Shown here: piece by piece, positions 44,860 through 61,600 of the stretch
How positions within the stretch are numbered: the first letter of the stretch is position 1
How the letters are laid out: every line of letters begins with the position of its first letter
Source: Phocoena phocoena
Taxonomy: Eukaryota; Chordata; Mammalia; Artiodactyla; Phocoenidae
NCBI RefSeq assembly: GCF_963924675.1
Contig: NC_089239.1
Coordinates: 2,841,001-2,905,000, forward strand
DNA: 64,000 bases
Direction: 5' to 3'
Position numbers and translations under genes: made by a program
Notes under the pieces: generated by a model
Seen by the model: the letters and a program-made list of their open reading frames with translations, nothing else
The model's database searches: none
What the model was told of the DNA's origin: nothing

Positions 44860-46180
44860 GAAATATAATAACCAAGACAAAAAACTCATTGGATTGGTTC
44901 AATAGTAGAATGGAGATGACAAGAGAAAAAAAGTCAGTGAATTTGAAGACAGATTAATAGAAATGATCTAATCTGACCAACAGAGGGAAAAAAAGGAAAA
45001 AGAAAGAAAAAAAAGAACAAAAGGCACCTTCGGGACAATAACAAAAGGTCTAACATTCTTGCATTGAGAATCCCACAGAAGAGAAAGGGCTGAAAAAATG
45101 TTTGAAGAAGTAATGGCTGAAGATATCCCAAGTTTGGTGACACCTACAGATTCAAGAAGCTGAGCAAATAGGGTAAATCCAAAGACATCCATGGCCAGAC
45201 ACATCAAAATCAAATTACTAAAGACAAAAATTTTGCAAGCAGCCAGAGAGAGATGACATGTATGTGAACGACCATTCTAATGACAGGAAGTGACATTTCT
45301 CAAGTGCTGAAAGAACTGGAAACTCAGAATTCTGTATCCAGCGAAAACATCCTTCAGGAATGAAGATGAAATAAAGACCTTCTCAGCTGAGGAAAACTAA
45401 ACAGAATTTGAAACCAGCAGAACTAATCTAAAAGAACTGCTGAAAGAAATTTCTTCGGGCAAAAGGAAAATTATACCAGAAGGAAACTTGGAACATCAGG
45501 AATGAAAGAAAAGTAACAAAAATAGTAAATCTCTTGGTAAATGTAATAGACTACATTCTTGAGTTCTTTAAAATATGTCTGGTGGTTGAATGCAAAAAAA
45601 TTGTCTGATGGGGTTTTCAATGTAAGTATAGGTAATATATAAGACAGCTATAGCATAAATGGTGGGGGTGAGGAGACCTATACCGTGGTAAGGTTTCTAC
45701 ATGCCAATTGAAGTGATAAAATATTGATATAAATAGGCTGTAAAAAGTTGAATACGTATTATATAATTCCTAGAGTAACCACTAAATAATAATAATAGAG
45801 AATAACAGGAAAATCTCTGATCACTTGGCAATTAAATGATACACTTCTAAATAATCCCTGACTGAAAGAGGATGTCTCAAGAAGGGAAATTAGAAAATAT
45901 TTTGAGCTGAATAAAAATAGAATGTATAGCATTAAATGCTTATATTGGGGAAAAATCATCATCTAAGCTTGGATCAATCTAAGCTTCCACCTTAAAAAAT
46001 TAGAATATACTAGAAATTTGCTAAGAGAGATCACACACTCACACACACAAGTGTGAGGTGAAGGATCTGGTCACTAATCTTAACGTGGTAGTCATTTCAC
46101 AATATGTATCAAATCATCATACTGTATGTCTTAAGCTTACACAGTGTTACTTGTCGATTATATCACAATAATTGCTAGGC
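44860..46180 (+). mobile_element. Old L1 or half-L1 (ORF1 region and downstream)
   Basis: Recalls L1 ORF1 in degraded form ('gctgaaaaaatgtttgaagaagtaatggctg', 'ttttgcaagcagccagagag', 'gaatgaagatgaaataaagac'). The text after about 45560 is AT-rich and L1-like but not clearly ORF2. Confidence 0.6.
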
Positions 46181-46246
46181 AAAAAAGCTAGAGTGGACCA
46201 AGTCAAGTAGAAGGAAAGAAATAAAATGTGAGAGAATTCAGTGAAG

Positions 46247-46315
46247 TTGAAAGTTCTATTATATATACTTTTTTTTTTTTTTTTTTTTTTTTTTTGAAAG
46301 TTCTATTATATATAC
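46247..46315. repeat. 25-T run between perfect 22-bp direct repeats
   Basis: A 22-bp word beginning ttgaaagttctatta occurs at 46247-46268 and 46294-46315 with only T between. It could be a retro-insertion of bare poly(A) on the minus strand, or a tandem duplication whose T run expanded. Confidence 0.9.
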
Positions 46316-46376
46316 TTTTTTGTTTTTAAAGCTTGTCGATACACACTGACTTGCCCATTAATGGGTTACAACCCAA

Positions 46377-46418
46377 TTTGAAAAACATTGCCTTTTTTTT
46401 TTTTTTGAAAAACACTGC
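46377..46418. repeat. T run between 15-bp direct repeats
   Basis: tttgaaaaacattgc (46377-46391) and tttgaaaaacactgc (46404-46418) flank a C plus T run. Same plan as the neighbour 60 bp away. Confidence 0.8.
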
Positions 46419-46429
46419 TTTTTATAACA

Positions 46430-48340
46430 TAACTTCCAGAGGGAAAACTTTTGGACTCTCTTACTAAGTTAATATTTGGGATATAACCAATTAAAAAATT
46501 GAGTTGAAGGCCTCACTAAAGGATGTAATTAACGAAATTTGTCCTCCTTTGTGAACCCTTCCTGACTCCATCAGGAAGATAATCCCTCCTGCTTCTGTGT
46601 TCCCAAATAGTACTTCTTCAACAAGCTAATAAACATTTTCAGGGTACTGAGAGGTGTAGCATACTGTTGGTCTCTCTCAAAATTGGGATCCCTGAAGGCA
46701 GAGATCTTACTCTCTCCTCTAGCTCCAGATTTCCTTTATGTGGGTCCAAGCTAGTGCTATTTGCTATATTTGAGATTTAAAAATTTTAATTCATTAATAA
46801 AGCAATAAACCCATTACATGTTAACAAAAATAACATTTTATGAAACTTATATTTTCCAAAAAAGCCAACCAGGAAAATGGCAGTTTTACATTTTTGCAAA
46901 TCTCTTTCGTCTGACTTAATAGAAGATTTCCAGATTCTCCTATCTGCTTCTATATTCAATCTGTTGGAATATGGTGTTTTTGGTTGAAATACATGAAGAA
47001 AATCCACTCATACACACAGATATATAGTCAGAAAGGGAGTATTTTAGGAGTCTTTTAAGAAGTTGTGGATATTCTCCAATACTACACCAAAATTCGACAA
47101 GTGGTGGTTTCTCAAAGGTTAGTTGCAGTGTGGAATCTGCAACTCTATCAATGTACTTTTTGTGTTCTGTTACATCTGGTAATGTGAATGGATTGCTTAT
47201 GCATTCATGATAATATCATAGATGGGTCATTTGGAAAATATTGGTCCATTGAGCTATACGGATCCACGAATTGTGGATACATTTAACTATTCATTATTGA
47301 TTCAATAATTAATAATTCATTAATAATTCATTAATATCATCACTTTGATTTCATCAGAAGGTAGCGGGAGGCTGTCAAGCTGACTATGGTAGATTAAAAT
47401 TTTCCCTCAAAAGCTCAAATTTTATGATTGGCAATAAACACTCAGTTGTTCAAGTACAAATGGCATTCCAAGAAGAGTGGCCTGTTTGGGCCACAACTTA
47501 CACAACTGCACAAATGCTTTTCTTCAAGACAAGCAAAAAGTTTAGGCATACTTCCATTCAGTCACACAAAATACTGAAAAGACCGTGAGTACTGTGACTA
47601 AAATATATAATTACTGATTCATCAAGTACATTGTTCAGTGAATGCATGGCAGTGAAGAAAACAATGAGTACTCAGTACCACTGCCTTGACTTGTGCTAAG
47701 GGACCAGCAGTTTGACCCACTGTTTATGCGCCAGCAGTGCAGATAGCAACACAGTGAAAGTATCATTGGATAAATGATTTTGAGCTAACAGCCCCTCCAC
47801 AGACCACATTTTAATTGTTAGTCCAATGAGAAAAGTGCACTGCCAGGTCTCTGTATTCAGCTGCCCATCAGGAGATGACCCTCATTAGGATCATCAAAAT
47901 AAGTCATTATACACTTGAACCATGGGGCCTCCTCACCTGATTCCATACTCACTAAGCAACCTTTTGATAAATGAATTGCCACCTAGTTAAACTTCAGGCA
48001 GAAAATGCTAAGTGGCTAGGCTGCTGCAATTGCTTGGTCTGCCTGTTACATTTCTCAGTGTAAATTAGTAAACTGCCATTATGCTTTTTATTAAAGTCTC
48101 TTACGAGCTTTGTCAAGTCAGCAGCCCTGAATCTAATCAATTTGGGTACACTGACAAGGTAGTTTCTGAGAGTAAATGCCATCTTATGAAAACTTTTCTG
48201 TACAATTTTTTTTCATGACACCTTTGAAATTGTCTACATAGGGATGACACTTTATGAAAATTTCAAATATAAATTCAGAGATTTTTGGAGTCTAAAAACA
48301 AAAACTGACATGTAAAATGTTAAATACCCACAAAGTATAT
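46430..48340. other. Intergenic, mostly unassigned
   Basis: AT-rich stretch between POMK and FNTA. On the minus strand 48182-47994 opens for 62 codons (MAFTLRNYLVSVPKLIRF...). Text further left gives protein-like but broken readings. It may be a very old retrocopy, and I do not recognise it. Nothing else seen. Confidence 0.4.
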
Positions 48341-49078
48341 TTTCTCCAGGAATTTTTTTTTCACCATTATCCTAGTTATTTTGGTTCTTTTTGTTTGTTT
48401 TTAATCAGACCGGTCTTCCTTTTAATTAGTGTTTTTTTTAATTTATTGGAGTACAGTTGCTTTACAATGTTGTGTTAGTTTCTGCTGTACAGCAAAGTGA
48501 ATCAGTTATACATATACATATATCCCCTCCTTTTTAGATTTCCTTCCCTTTTAGGTCACCACAGAGCACTGAGTAGTTCCCTGTGCTATATAGCAGGTTC
48601 TCATTAGTTACCTATTTTATACATAGTAGTGTATATATGTCAATCCCAACTCGCAATTCATCCCACCCCACCCATTCCCCCTTGGTATCCATGTTTGTTC
48701 TCTACATCTGTGTGTCTATTTCTGCTTTGCAAATAAGTTCATCTGTACCATTTTTCTAGATTCCACATGTAAGTGATATTATACGATATTTTTCTGACTT
48801 ACTTCACTCTGTATGACAGTCTCTAGGTCCATCCACATCTCTGCAAATGGCACTATTTCGTTCCTTTTTATGGCTGAGTAATATTCCATTGTATATATGT
48901 TCCACATCTTCTTTATCCATTCCTGTTGGTGGACATTTAAGTTGCTTCCATGTCTTGGCTATTGTAAATAGTGCTGCAGTGAACACTGGGGTGCACGTGT
49001 CTTTTTGAATTATGATTTTCTCTGGATATATGCCTAGGAGTGGGATTGCTGGGTCATATGGTAGTTTCTCCAGGAATT
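48341..49078 (-). mobile_element. 5'-truncated L1 with apparent 3' transduction
   Basis: Perfect 14-bp target duplication tttctccaggaatt at 48341-48354 and 49065-49078. On the minus strand the L1 3' UTR ends in an AATAAATTAAAAAAAA-type tail at 48440-48432. About 70 bp of non-L1 sequence follows (48431-48362), then a second A run. This is the pattern of read-through past the L1 poly(A) site. Confidence 0.85.
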
Positions 49079-49159
49079 ATTAAAATACTGTTATTAGGAG
49101 TTTCCACAAACTGCGCAGCATGGCCAGAAAAAAAAAAGTTTGTTTAAAAATAATATTGT

Positions 49160-49358
49160 GGGAATTCCCTGGTGGTCCAGTGGCTAAGACTCTGTGCTCC
49201 TAATTCAGAAGGCCCGTGTTCGATCCCTGGTCAGGAAACTATATCCCGCATGCCATGACTAAGAGTCCGCGTGCTGCAGCTGAGGATCCCACACGCTGCA
49301 ACTAAAGGTCCCACATGCTGCAGTTAAGATGCAGTGCAGCCAAATAAATAAATATTTT
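49160..49358 (+). mobile_element. tRNA-derived SINE (CHR-2-like)
   Basis: gggaattccctggtggtcca head, gttcgatccctggtcagg, and (aaat)n tail. Confidence 0.85.
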
Positions 49359-49401
49359 TAAAAATATATCGTTATTTCCTGAATTCTTGAGATAACTGTT
49401 A

Positions 49402-49523
49402 TTTTTTTGGTTTTTTTGCTGTACCACGCAGCTTGCAGGATCTTACTTCCCTGATCAGGGATTGAACGCAGATCCCTGAGTGAAAGGGCTGAGTCCTAAC
49501 CACTGGACTGACAGGGAATTCCC
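49402..49523 (-). mobile_element. Short tRNA-derived SINE, antisense
   Basis: T run, 'gctgtaccacgcagcttgc', 'ccctgatcagggattgaac' and reversed head agggaattccc. Confidence 0.85.
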
Positions 49524-50192
49524 TGTTCTACTCTACATAATTTCTTTAGTTATAGTCTGGTGCTTTGAACAGTGAACAAAAATTCTTTATTGATAAGGTG
49601 AGATTCAATTACGTGCAGGTCCACAGAAACTCGCTTGTTCAACCTTCAACTCCTTTCTAGCAAGTCTTCCTGAAGCGTGGAGGCTGGAAAGCTATAAACT
49701 ACATTTCCCAGATTCCTTTTTGCAGTTAAGGTTGTTCGAGGTCCTTCAGGTTCTTTCCAATCAGATGCACTAAAGTGAGCCTTTACTTTGGAGCCACGTC
49801 CTGTGGGAAGGGAAGCAGGTGAGCCTGCGTGGAAGGTGGTGGAGGTGGACATGGAGCTGGCAGCCTCACTCAGCAGTTCCTGATCCCAGCACAGGCAACA
49901 GCAATGTGATGCTCCAGTTCTGCAGTGGGGTTTTGGGACATATTTCGGAAGATCGGGTAATTATTCTGTGAGCTACCTATATACCTCAATAAACCCTGTG
50001 AGTTTTAAACCACCTTGAGTGAATTTTGTTGCTTGTAGTCAAGAACTGACCACTTCACATTTTAATTACATTTCCTTTAACATAGTCATGTTTCTGGTTT
50101 CTTCAGTTTTATAGCAATATATCCTTCCTCAATTGCTTTTCTAAGCCGAGACAATGTCCCCTGTATATAGTTAAATGCTATTTAAAAAGTCA

Positions 50193-50402
50193 GGGGCTTC
50201 CCTGGTGGCGCAGTGGTTGGGAGTCCGCCTGCCAATGCAGGGGACACGGGTTCGTGCCCCGGTCCGGGAAGATCCCACATGCCGCGGAGTGGCTGGGCCC
50301 GTGAGCCATGGCCGCTAAGCCTGCGCATCCGGAGCCTGTGGTCCGCAACGGGAGAGGCCACGGCAGTGAGAGGCCCACGTACCGCAAAAAAAAAAAAAAA
50401 AA
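50193..50402 (+). mobile_element. CHR-1 SINE just past the FNTA poly(A) site
   Basis: Full-length CHR-1 with a pure A tail. aaaaagtca flanks both ends. It lies in the FNTA downstream flank. Confidence 0.93.
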
Positions 50403-50404
50403 AG

Positions 50405-50934
50405 TCAAACCACTATGGCAATTGTTTTAGGATACAGCTATAATTTTATTACAAAACCATTCTTTTGGCATTAGTTGGTTACAGTGATAGCAAGATACTG
50501 TGAGTGTGGCAGAGCAGCTCTAATGTAACAACTGCACTCCCTGCTTTCTGAACTGAAATGTAAGTGACTCATATCCTTCACATATGCGTTGCCTGCAAAC
50601 ATTAACGCTGCAAATCCTGACACATACACCGTTTAGGGCAGTTGCTGCTAAGGGGTTACAGTGAATGCTGAAAGGCTACCAAGTTCCTCTGGGGACTTCC
50701 TGTTTCTCCTCCCTCCCCTGAATCACTCTGCTTAACAAGAATCAAATCACTAAGAACCGGTCTGAACAGCATTAGCACCCCAGGAGCATCACACTGGGTT
50801 CATGTTAAAAAGCAGTGCCCGTGTAATGTACGTTTCACACCACAGGCAAAGGGGATGATCGCTCTGGTTTTTAACTCCTGCGTTAGAGTCTCTTAGAAAA
50901 ATAAAAGCATCCCATCAAGTTCTTCTAGATGGTG
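50405..50934 (-). other. FNTA: FNTA 3' UTR
   Basis: About 500 nt after the FNTA stop. A canonical AATAAA on the minus strand at 50450-50445 is followed by text I recall from the end of human FNTA mRNA (attatagctgtat...aaacaattgccatagtgg). Cleavage is expected near 50410-50430. Confidence 0.75.
50445..50450 (-). terminator. FNTA: FNTA polyadenylation signal AATAAA
   Basis: A canonical hexamer in the right place at the end of the 3' UTR, a few tens of bases before the SINE insertion. Confidence 0.75.
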
Positions 50935-51078
<144 letters not shown>

Positions 51079-51209
51079 TCATTAAAGGAAATGTGTAATT
51101 CAATCTCTAGGGCAAATGCATTTGGACTAGTACAGTTTCATTCAGGTCGTGATCAAATGAGATACACCACTAGAGTCACATACTATGTGCACTAGTGATA
51201 TGGGTGTCA

Positions 51210-52425
<1,216 letters not shown>

Positions 52426-52427
52426 TA

Positions 52428-53620
<1,193 letters not shown>

Positions 53621-53624
53621 TGCT

Positions 53625-53815
53625 AGAGCAGTTTTCAACTGGGGGTGATTTGGGCTGGGGTGGGGTTTACTACTGAGCAACTGGGGGTGATTTGGGCTGG
53701 GGTGGGGTTTACTACTGAGATATAGGGCACAAAGGCTGAGAATGGAGCCACACACCCTGTAATGCACAGGACAACAAAGACTCATTGGCCCAAACCCTGC
53801 ACTAGAGTAACATGG
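53625..53815 (+). mobile_element. MER5A-like element with internal 42-bp tandem duplication
   Basis: 'gcagttttcaactgggggtgattt', 'taatgcacaggacaac' and 'ttggcccaaa' follow the MER5A order. The block 53636-53677 is repeated exactly at 53678-53719. Confidence 0.85.
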
Positions 53816-53962
53816 CATCTGGGGACTGTTATCTAAAATTTAATGAGATAGTTTTAAAATAAAGCTTCCTAGACACCATGAAATCTGAGTTCTTCTCAAT
53901 CTACAGTAGCAACAATATTTTAAGAAACTTAAGCCACTACAAAGTAAAGGTTTACTATACAC

Positions 53963-54116
53963 CAGGGGCCCCCAACCCCCAGGCCGTGGACCACTCCCCA
54001 TCGCTCACATTACCACCTGAACCATTCCCGCCACGGCCCCACCCCCATCCCCGGTCCATGAAAGAACTGTCTTCCACGAAACCAGTCCCTGGTGCCAAAA
54101 AGCTTGGGGACCGCTG
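53963..54116 (-). mobile_element. Short MER1-type hAT element with perfect 8-bp target duplication
   Basis: Ends caggggcccccaacccc and gcttggggaccgctg are those of the large hAT at 20 kb. The octamer ctatacac flanks it exactly at 53955-53962 and 54117-54124. Internally deleted and nonautonomous. Confidence 0.92.
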
Positions 54117-54318
54117 CTATACACTATATTATTTGTAAATTTATCATTATAGATTTCACCTAAGTATTCTGTCCTATTACTTCCATGAGGGTAGGATTGG
54201 GGCAATCTTGATCTTTGCTGTATCCCAACGCCTTTATGCCCTGTATCTCAGCAGTAACATGAGACATGGTAGGCACACAAATATTCTTTTAATGAGTGAA
54301 CAAGTGAAGATTACTAAC

Positions 54319-54467
54319 TGGACTTCTCTCTCCAATACAGCACGATCATTGTAGCCCATGGTGTTAGAAATTACGAAGTATCTTTGGTTCCAGACAGAGT
54401 TATTTCTCACATCCTCTTTGAGAAGTTGGTCTACATAATGCAGCTCATTATCCCAAAGTTTAAATTC
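54319..54467 (-). CDS. FNTA: FNTA exon (residues 212-261)
   Basis: 149 nt. Codes [20 protein letters not shown] and on to DRAVLEREV plus a split Gln codon. Acceptor TTTTAG|GAAT, donor TCCA|GTTAGT (a weaker but acceptable donor). [10 protein letters not shown] is a PFTA repeat. Differences from human as recalled: LQ to LH and TT to TM. Confidence 0.96.
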
Positions 54468-54479
54468 CTAAAAGAAAAT

Positions 54480-55495
54480 ACAAAATAAAACATCCAATTA
54501 GAAATGTCCTATCATTTATTAACAACAAAAATAAATAAATAAAACTTCAGCAAAGCTAAGCAGGTAGAACTGAAGACATGGACCCATCACATATTTGGAG
54601 AGGGATGCTGAAGGTCAAGGAAATGGCAGGGCAAGAAAAGTCATCAAAGACAGAGGATTGGCGATGAGGAAGGAAAAATGAGGAAGTGAGAGTGAACACC
54701 CAGAGTGGCTGTCATTCAGGAGCATCTTGTGGAAAACAATTTAGATACCAAGCAGCATGTTTTAACTTTGACCCAAGAACTACTCTAAAGAATTAAATCA
54801 AAAGAGAAAAAAAAGAAAGTATATCTAACTAAATGCTTATGCATTGTTTACAGTAAAAATGTGGAAGAAAAAACCAAACTCAGTAATAAGACAATGATTA
54901 ACTGTACTACTGTATATTAATTTGATGTGATTTGACATTAGTACATATATTAAGTAAAAGGGAAGTATTCAAAAATGCTAATACATTAGATAAATATACA
55001 ATTGGATTTAGATATAAATTTTTACATTACAAAGCTGTTTTAATTTAAAAAATTATGGAGAGAACCAACAAAGACAATTTGGAAAAGGAGTAAAAGGTCA
55101 AAACGTACAAATGCCAGAAAAGTTGGGGAGGTTAACTATGAAAAAGCTAATGGAGATACATTGCTTATTTGATACCAGCAAAAAACTAGAATTTCATAAA
55201 AAAATAAAAATACTAAATGTCTTTAGAAAATATATTCCTTTAATCAAATTTGGAAAAGTTTAATTTTTAAGCAATAAATTTTTTGGTGAAATACTCTTGG
55301 TATAATGAACAGTGCAGAAAGTAGCAATCCCTGGAAAAAATTCACTGGACACAACACTACAATTGTTTGCTGGAATACATAAAAATGCCCAGAGTGGGAG
55401 TTATAACTATTTTTTCTTTTTGTTCTAAAGATTTTTTTGATGTGGACCAATTTTTAAAAGTCGTCATTGAATTTGTTACAATATTGCTTCTGTTT
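54480..55495 (-). other. FNTA intron
   Basis: AT-rich, no exon. Possible fragments of old repeats that I cannot name. Confidence 0.45.
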
Positions 55496-55500
55496 TATGT

Positions 55501-55612
55501 TTTGTTTTTTGGCCCCAAGGTATGGGGGACCTTAGCTCCCTGAACAGGATCGAACTTGCACCCCCTGCATTGTAAGGCGAAATTTTAACCAGTGGACCGC
55601 TAGGGAAGTCCC
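55501..55612 (-). mobile_element. Short tRNA-derived SINE, antisense
   Basis: 'tttttggccccaaggtatgg', 'ctccctgaacaggatcgaac' and reversed head tagggaagtccc. Confidence 0.8.
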
Positions 55613-56045
55613 ATAACTGTTTTCTTCTATTCGGGACTTAGCATAAAATTTTAACAAGTGGGCAGAAATAAAATATACAACAGTTACTGTAAAATCGTAT
55701 TTCAAAGTTTAAGCATGCAAAACCTTAATATGTAATATGTCCTTGTTAATTAAAATAACATAGCTGTATAAAAAATTTACAACTACTTTTTCTATTCAAT
55801 TTGCTAGCAAATACATGACACAAGTTCAACCCAAAAAGTATTTAAAAAGTCACTATTATTATTCTTTAATGTGAAGTTACTCACCAACATATCCAAAGAG
55901 ATTATAAAGGTTAACCAACATGAAGGATGTCAGGTTTAATTAAGTATCTGAATAATTCTTAATCATTATATATTGTTTGTAATGATCTACACGTGTGTTT
56001 AAGTATACTACAATTTAATAGTAATTAAATTATTTAATTCAGTTA

Positions 56046-57720
<1,675 letters not shown>

Positions 57721-57725
57721 TGGGT

Positions 57726-58088
57726 TTCTTTTTTTCTTTTTAAATTTTTAAAATTTTATTTATTTTTGGTTGTGTTGGGTCTTCATTGCTGCACACGGGC
57801 TTTCTCTAGGTGCGGCGAGCGGGGTCTACTCTTCGTTCCAGTGCACGGGCTTCTCATTGCGGTGGCTTCTCTTGTTGCGGAGCACAGGCTCTAGGCATGT
57901 GGGCTTCAGTAGTTGCAGCACGTGGGCTCAGTAGTTGTGGCATACAGGCTCTAGAGCGCAGGCTCAGTAGCTGTGGTGCACGGGCTTCGCTGCTCCGTGG
58001 CATGTGGGATCTTCCCGGACCAGGGCTTGAACCTGTGTCTTCTGTATTGGCAGGTGGATTCTTATCCACTGAGCCACCAGGGAAGTCC
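57726..58088 (-). mobile_element. CHR-type SINE, antisense, long body
   Basis: T-rich start, repeated 'cagtagttg..gcacgtgggctc' modules, and reversed head ccagggaagtcc. Target duplication gctctgggt at 57717-57725 and 58089-58097. Confidence 0.92.
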
Positions 58089-58296
58089 GCTCTGGGTGTC
58101 TTGTATTTTGTTTTTCATAACGATAGGTGACAACGTGTTAATGACAGTATCTGCAGTGTCCAGAAAAAGAAGCTACTTCTCTTCAGCAAAAACTAGATGT
58201 AATCAATGCTGAGAATGCTTGTGATGTCTGGATTTTTTTTTTCTTTTAAGATAAAATGGTGCATAGTTTATATATCTCTTCAAGTACTTTTCTGGA

Positions 58297-58413
58297 TTTT
58301 TTTTTGGCCGCAACACACAGCTTGTGGGATCTCAGTTCCCCGACCAGGTACTGAACCTGGGCCACGGCAGTGGAAGCTCTGAATCCTAACCGCTAGACCA
58401 CCAGGGAACTCCC
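58297..58413 (-). mobile_element. Short tRNA-derived SINE, antisense
   Basis: T run, 'ttggccgcaacacacagctt', 'ccccgaccaggtactgaacc' and reversed head agggaactccc. ttctgga flanks both ends. Confidence 0.88.
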
Positions 58414-58789
58414 TTCTGGAGCTATAACCTCCAAATATTTATATAAAAGCACCTTAATTCCGAAGGGTCAATGCCTTTTAAATGAGGGACTGAAACTCTC
58501 TAGCTAATCACTTTTGTCAATAAAACAGCTCTTTCATAAGGCAATTTCTCAGGAATGCAACCATCATGCACTTACAAAGAAAGAAGCTACACAGGTAAAG
58601 TTGTTTAAAATTCTACAAATGGAAATCCACAACAGCTAGCACTTCCATGCTTTGCCAAATGTTCAGTTACTCACTGTCAGATCTATTACGTTCTAATTCT
58701 TTGAAGATTAAGCATCTACTTATGGTTTGTACTCCTTAACGACCGTATTTGATCATGCAGATTATTATTAGCCAACTGGGCCAGAGAGC

Positions 58790-60080
58790 AGTTCACTCTC
58801 CGCATGTGTCCACAGCTGGGGAGCTGTTCCTTCTCCTAAGGCTAACCTATGTGTTGGATCTCTTCCCAACTCCAAGCAAGCCCTTGCTCTATCCCCCTTT
58901 TCTCCAGAATTCTCACCTTCTCTCTTTCTAGTAACTCTCCCCACACCATGAAGCCTTTGCCACTTTGGAAAAACAAAACACAAAGACACAGCCCTGACTA
59001 GCTGCTTGCTCCGTCTTCTCTCTCAACAGCGATTCAAGCACTGCTCCGTGGCTCAATTCCTCTTCCCACCCCTGCCCTGCCCTTCCCTGCCCTGCCCCGC
59101 CCCTGGTGGGAGGACCGCTCGTGCCAAGACCAGTCACTGGCAACCGCCTAACCTACCAATCCCACGGGTCATCTCTAGCCCTTGCTCTCCTCGACCTCTC
59201 AGCAGTAGCTGATACTGCCATCCACCCCTTTCTTCTTGAAACTCTCCCTTCTCTTGGTTTCTGTGAGGACACTAGCTTCTGGTTTCCTTCCTCAGTCGTC
59301 CTGGACCACCTCTCTGCCTCTCTGACACTGATGCTCACCAGTGTTCTGTCCCCAACCTTCTCTAATTCTCCCTGAGCATCCTCATCCAGAGCTATGACTG
59401 CCACTCCAGAGAAGCATTTTTCAGTCACTTACTGGACAACTGGACAACTTTACACAGGTTTTCCATAAGCACATCAAGTTCTACTTTTCTAGTACTGAAT
59501 CTACCCTCCTTTCGCAAAAATGTGCTGCTTTGTTTCCCAAAATTCCCCAAGTGGTCAGCACCACCATTCACCCAATGGTCAAGCCAAAAATATAGACATC
59601 ATTCTTCTCTGTCACTCCCCTGGTAAGTTTAACTTCAAAGCCTGTTGCTTCTGCCTCCAAAACCTCTTTCACATCTACCCTTCTCTCTCCCATACCCTAC
59701 CACTCTCTCCCCTGGCTCCCACACTGCCAATGGCCCACCAGAACTGTGAGCCTGTTCCGCTATCCTCCACCCTGCTGTCAGGGTAAAGCTCCTGAGACAC
59801 AAATCTAATCATACTACTTCCTTAATTAAAATTTGTCAGGTCTCCACTGCAGCTAAGATCAATCCCCAAACCCTTACCAACGTTCATAAGGCCCTTTATG
59901 ATCTCGTCCTAGGGCCCCCAAATGTACTCTAATCACATGGAATTACATGCAGTTCCCAGAGTGCACCAAGCTCTTTCACGCCTCTTCTCCCCGGAATATT
60001 CTCTTTGCCTCAGCAGTCTTTCTTCTCAGAAATCATCCTTAAATCTCAGGCATAAAGACAGGGTGTGTGTGCCAGTCATT
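58790..60080 (+). mobile_element. L2 ORF2 and 3' part, sense
   Basis: Pyrimidine-rich L2 text: 'cctctcagcagtagctgatac', 'ccttctctaattctcc', 'aaatctaatcatactacttcc' and 'aaggccctttatgatct' in L2 order. No intact frame. Confidence 0.7.
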
Positions 60081-60189
60081 ACCCTGGAAAAACATCCAGT
60101 GGAGGCAAGCCCTGCATGAAGAGCAGGCAGTCAGTGGCACAGAAGTGGAGACAGCTCTTGACGGTCACCACGCTGCTGCTTCTCCTTCA

Positions 60190-60265
60190 CCATGACCACG
60201 GCAACGCCACCTCCTCCACCTCCTCTTCCTCGACCGCCACCTCCATCACCACAGTCGCTACCATT
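60190..60265. repeat. CCT/CCA-rich triplet-like tract
   Basis: Imperfect (cctcca)/(caccac)-type triplets at the end of the L2 block. Low complexity. Confidence 0.6.
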
Positions 60266-60689
60266 CATGGGGGGCTCACTAAATGCTGGGTACTGTCCGG
60301 ACTCTTTCTTTCTTCCCTATTTGTTCTCTGTCCTCCTGTTCCCTAACTTCTCTTTTCCCCCACTGTGTCCTGCTCCCCCATCCTCTTGTCTAAGCTAAGT
60401 TAGGGGCTTAATTTTTAGAACAAATACACACTGTAAAAAACCCTAACATTATATTTTTCACACTGCTCTGTAAAATAGCTGGTTTTATTATTTGCTTTCC
60501 CTTTTAGATGGTGTCGCATTCATTTTTGTACCCCCAACATCAATAAGAAATTTTTAATAAACAAATGAATAAAAGATGAAATACCAGAGAGTCATTTTAT
60601 AACACACTGAATAGAAACATTTTTTCAGATTTTTCACTCAAATTTTTTCCTGACTCTAGTACTATTACGTGCTAATGTTGAAGTCTGAA

Positions 60690-60860
60690 ATAATTACGGC
60701 AGCAAACATTTGAGTGTTAACTATGGGTCAAGCACCACTTCAAGCACTAAACATAAAGTTATCTCAGGTACTCCCAACAACACTGTTAAGCCTGGTGACA
60801 TTAGCTCCAACGCAAGCACTGTAATCATAAAGAAAAAACAACTCCCTATGGTTTCGTCAC
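60690..60860 (+). mobile_element. MIR-like fragment
   Basis: 'gcaaacatttgagtgttaactatgggtcaagcacc...caagcac' recalls the MIR-family phrase for 'gcacttactatgtgccaggcac'. Confidence 0.5.
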
Positions 60861-60914
60861 CCCCTGGCAGGTACTATTGGCATAGTGACTTATTGCCTTC
60901 CTATTTTCATCTTA

Positions 60915-61600
<686 letters not shown>

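Noticed and set aside
59106..59375. Open frames in pyrimidine-rich sequence at 58.8-60.4 kb
   Set aside because: The text follows L2 ORF2 in order, and the frames are short and serine/leucine-rich as expected from pyrimidine bias.
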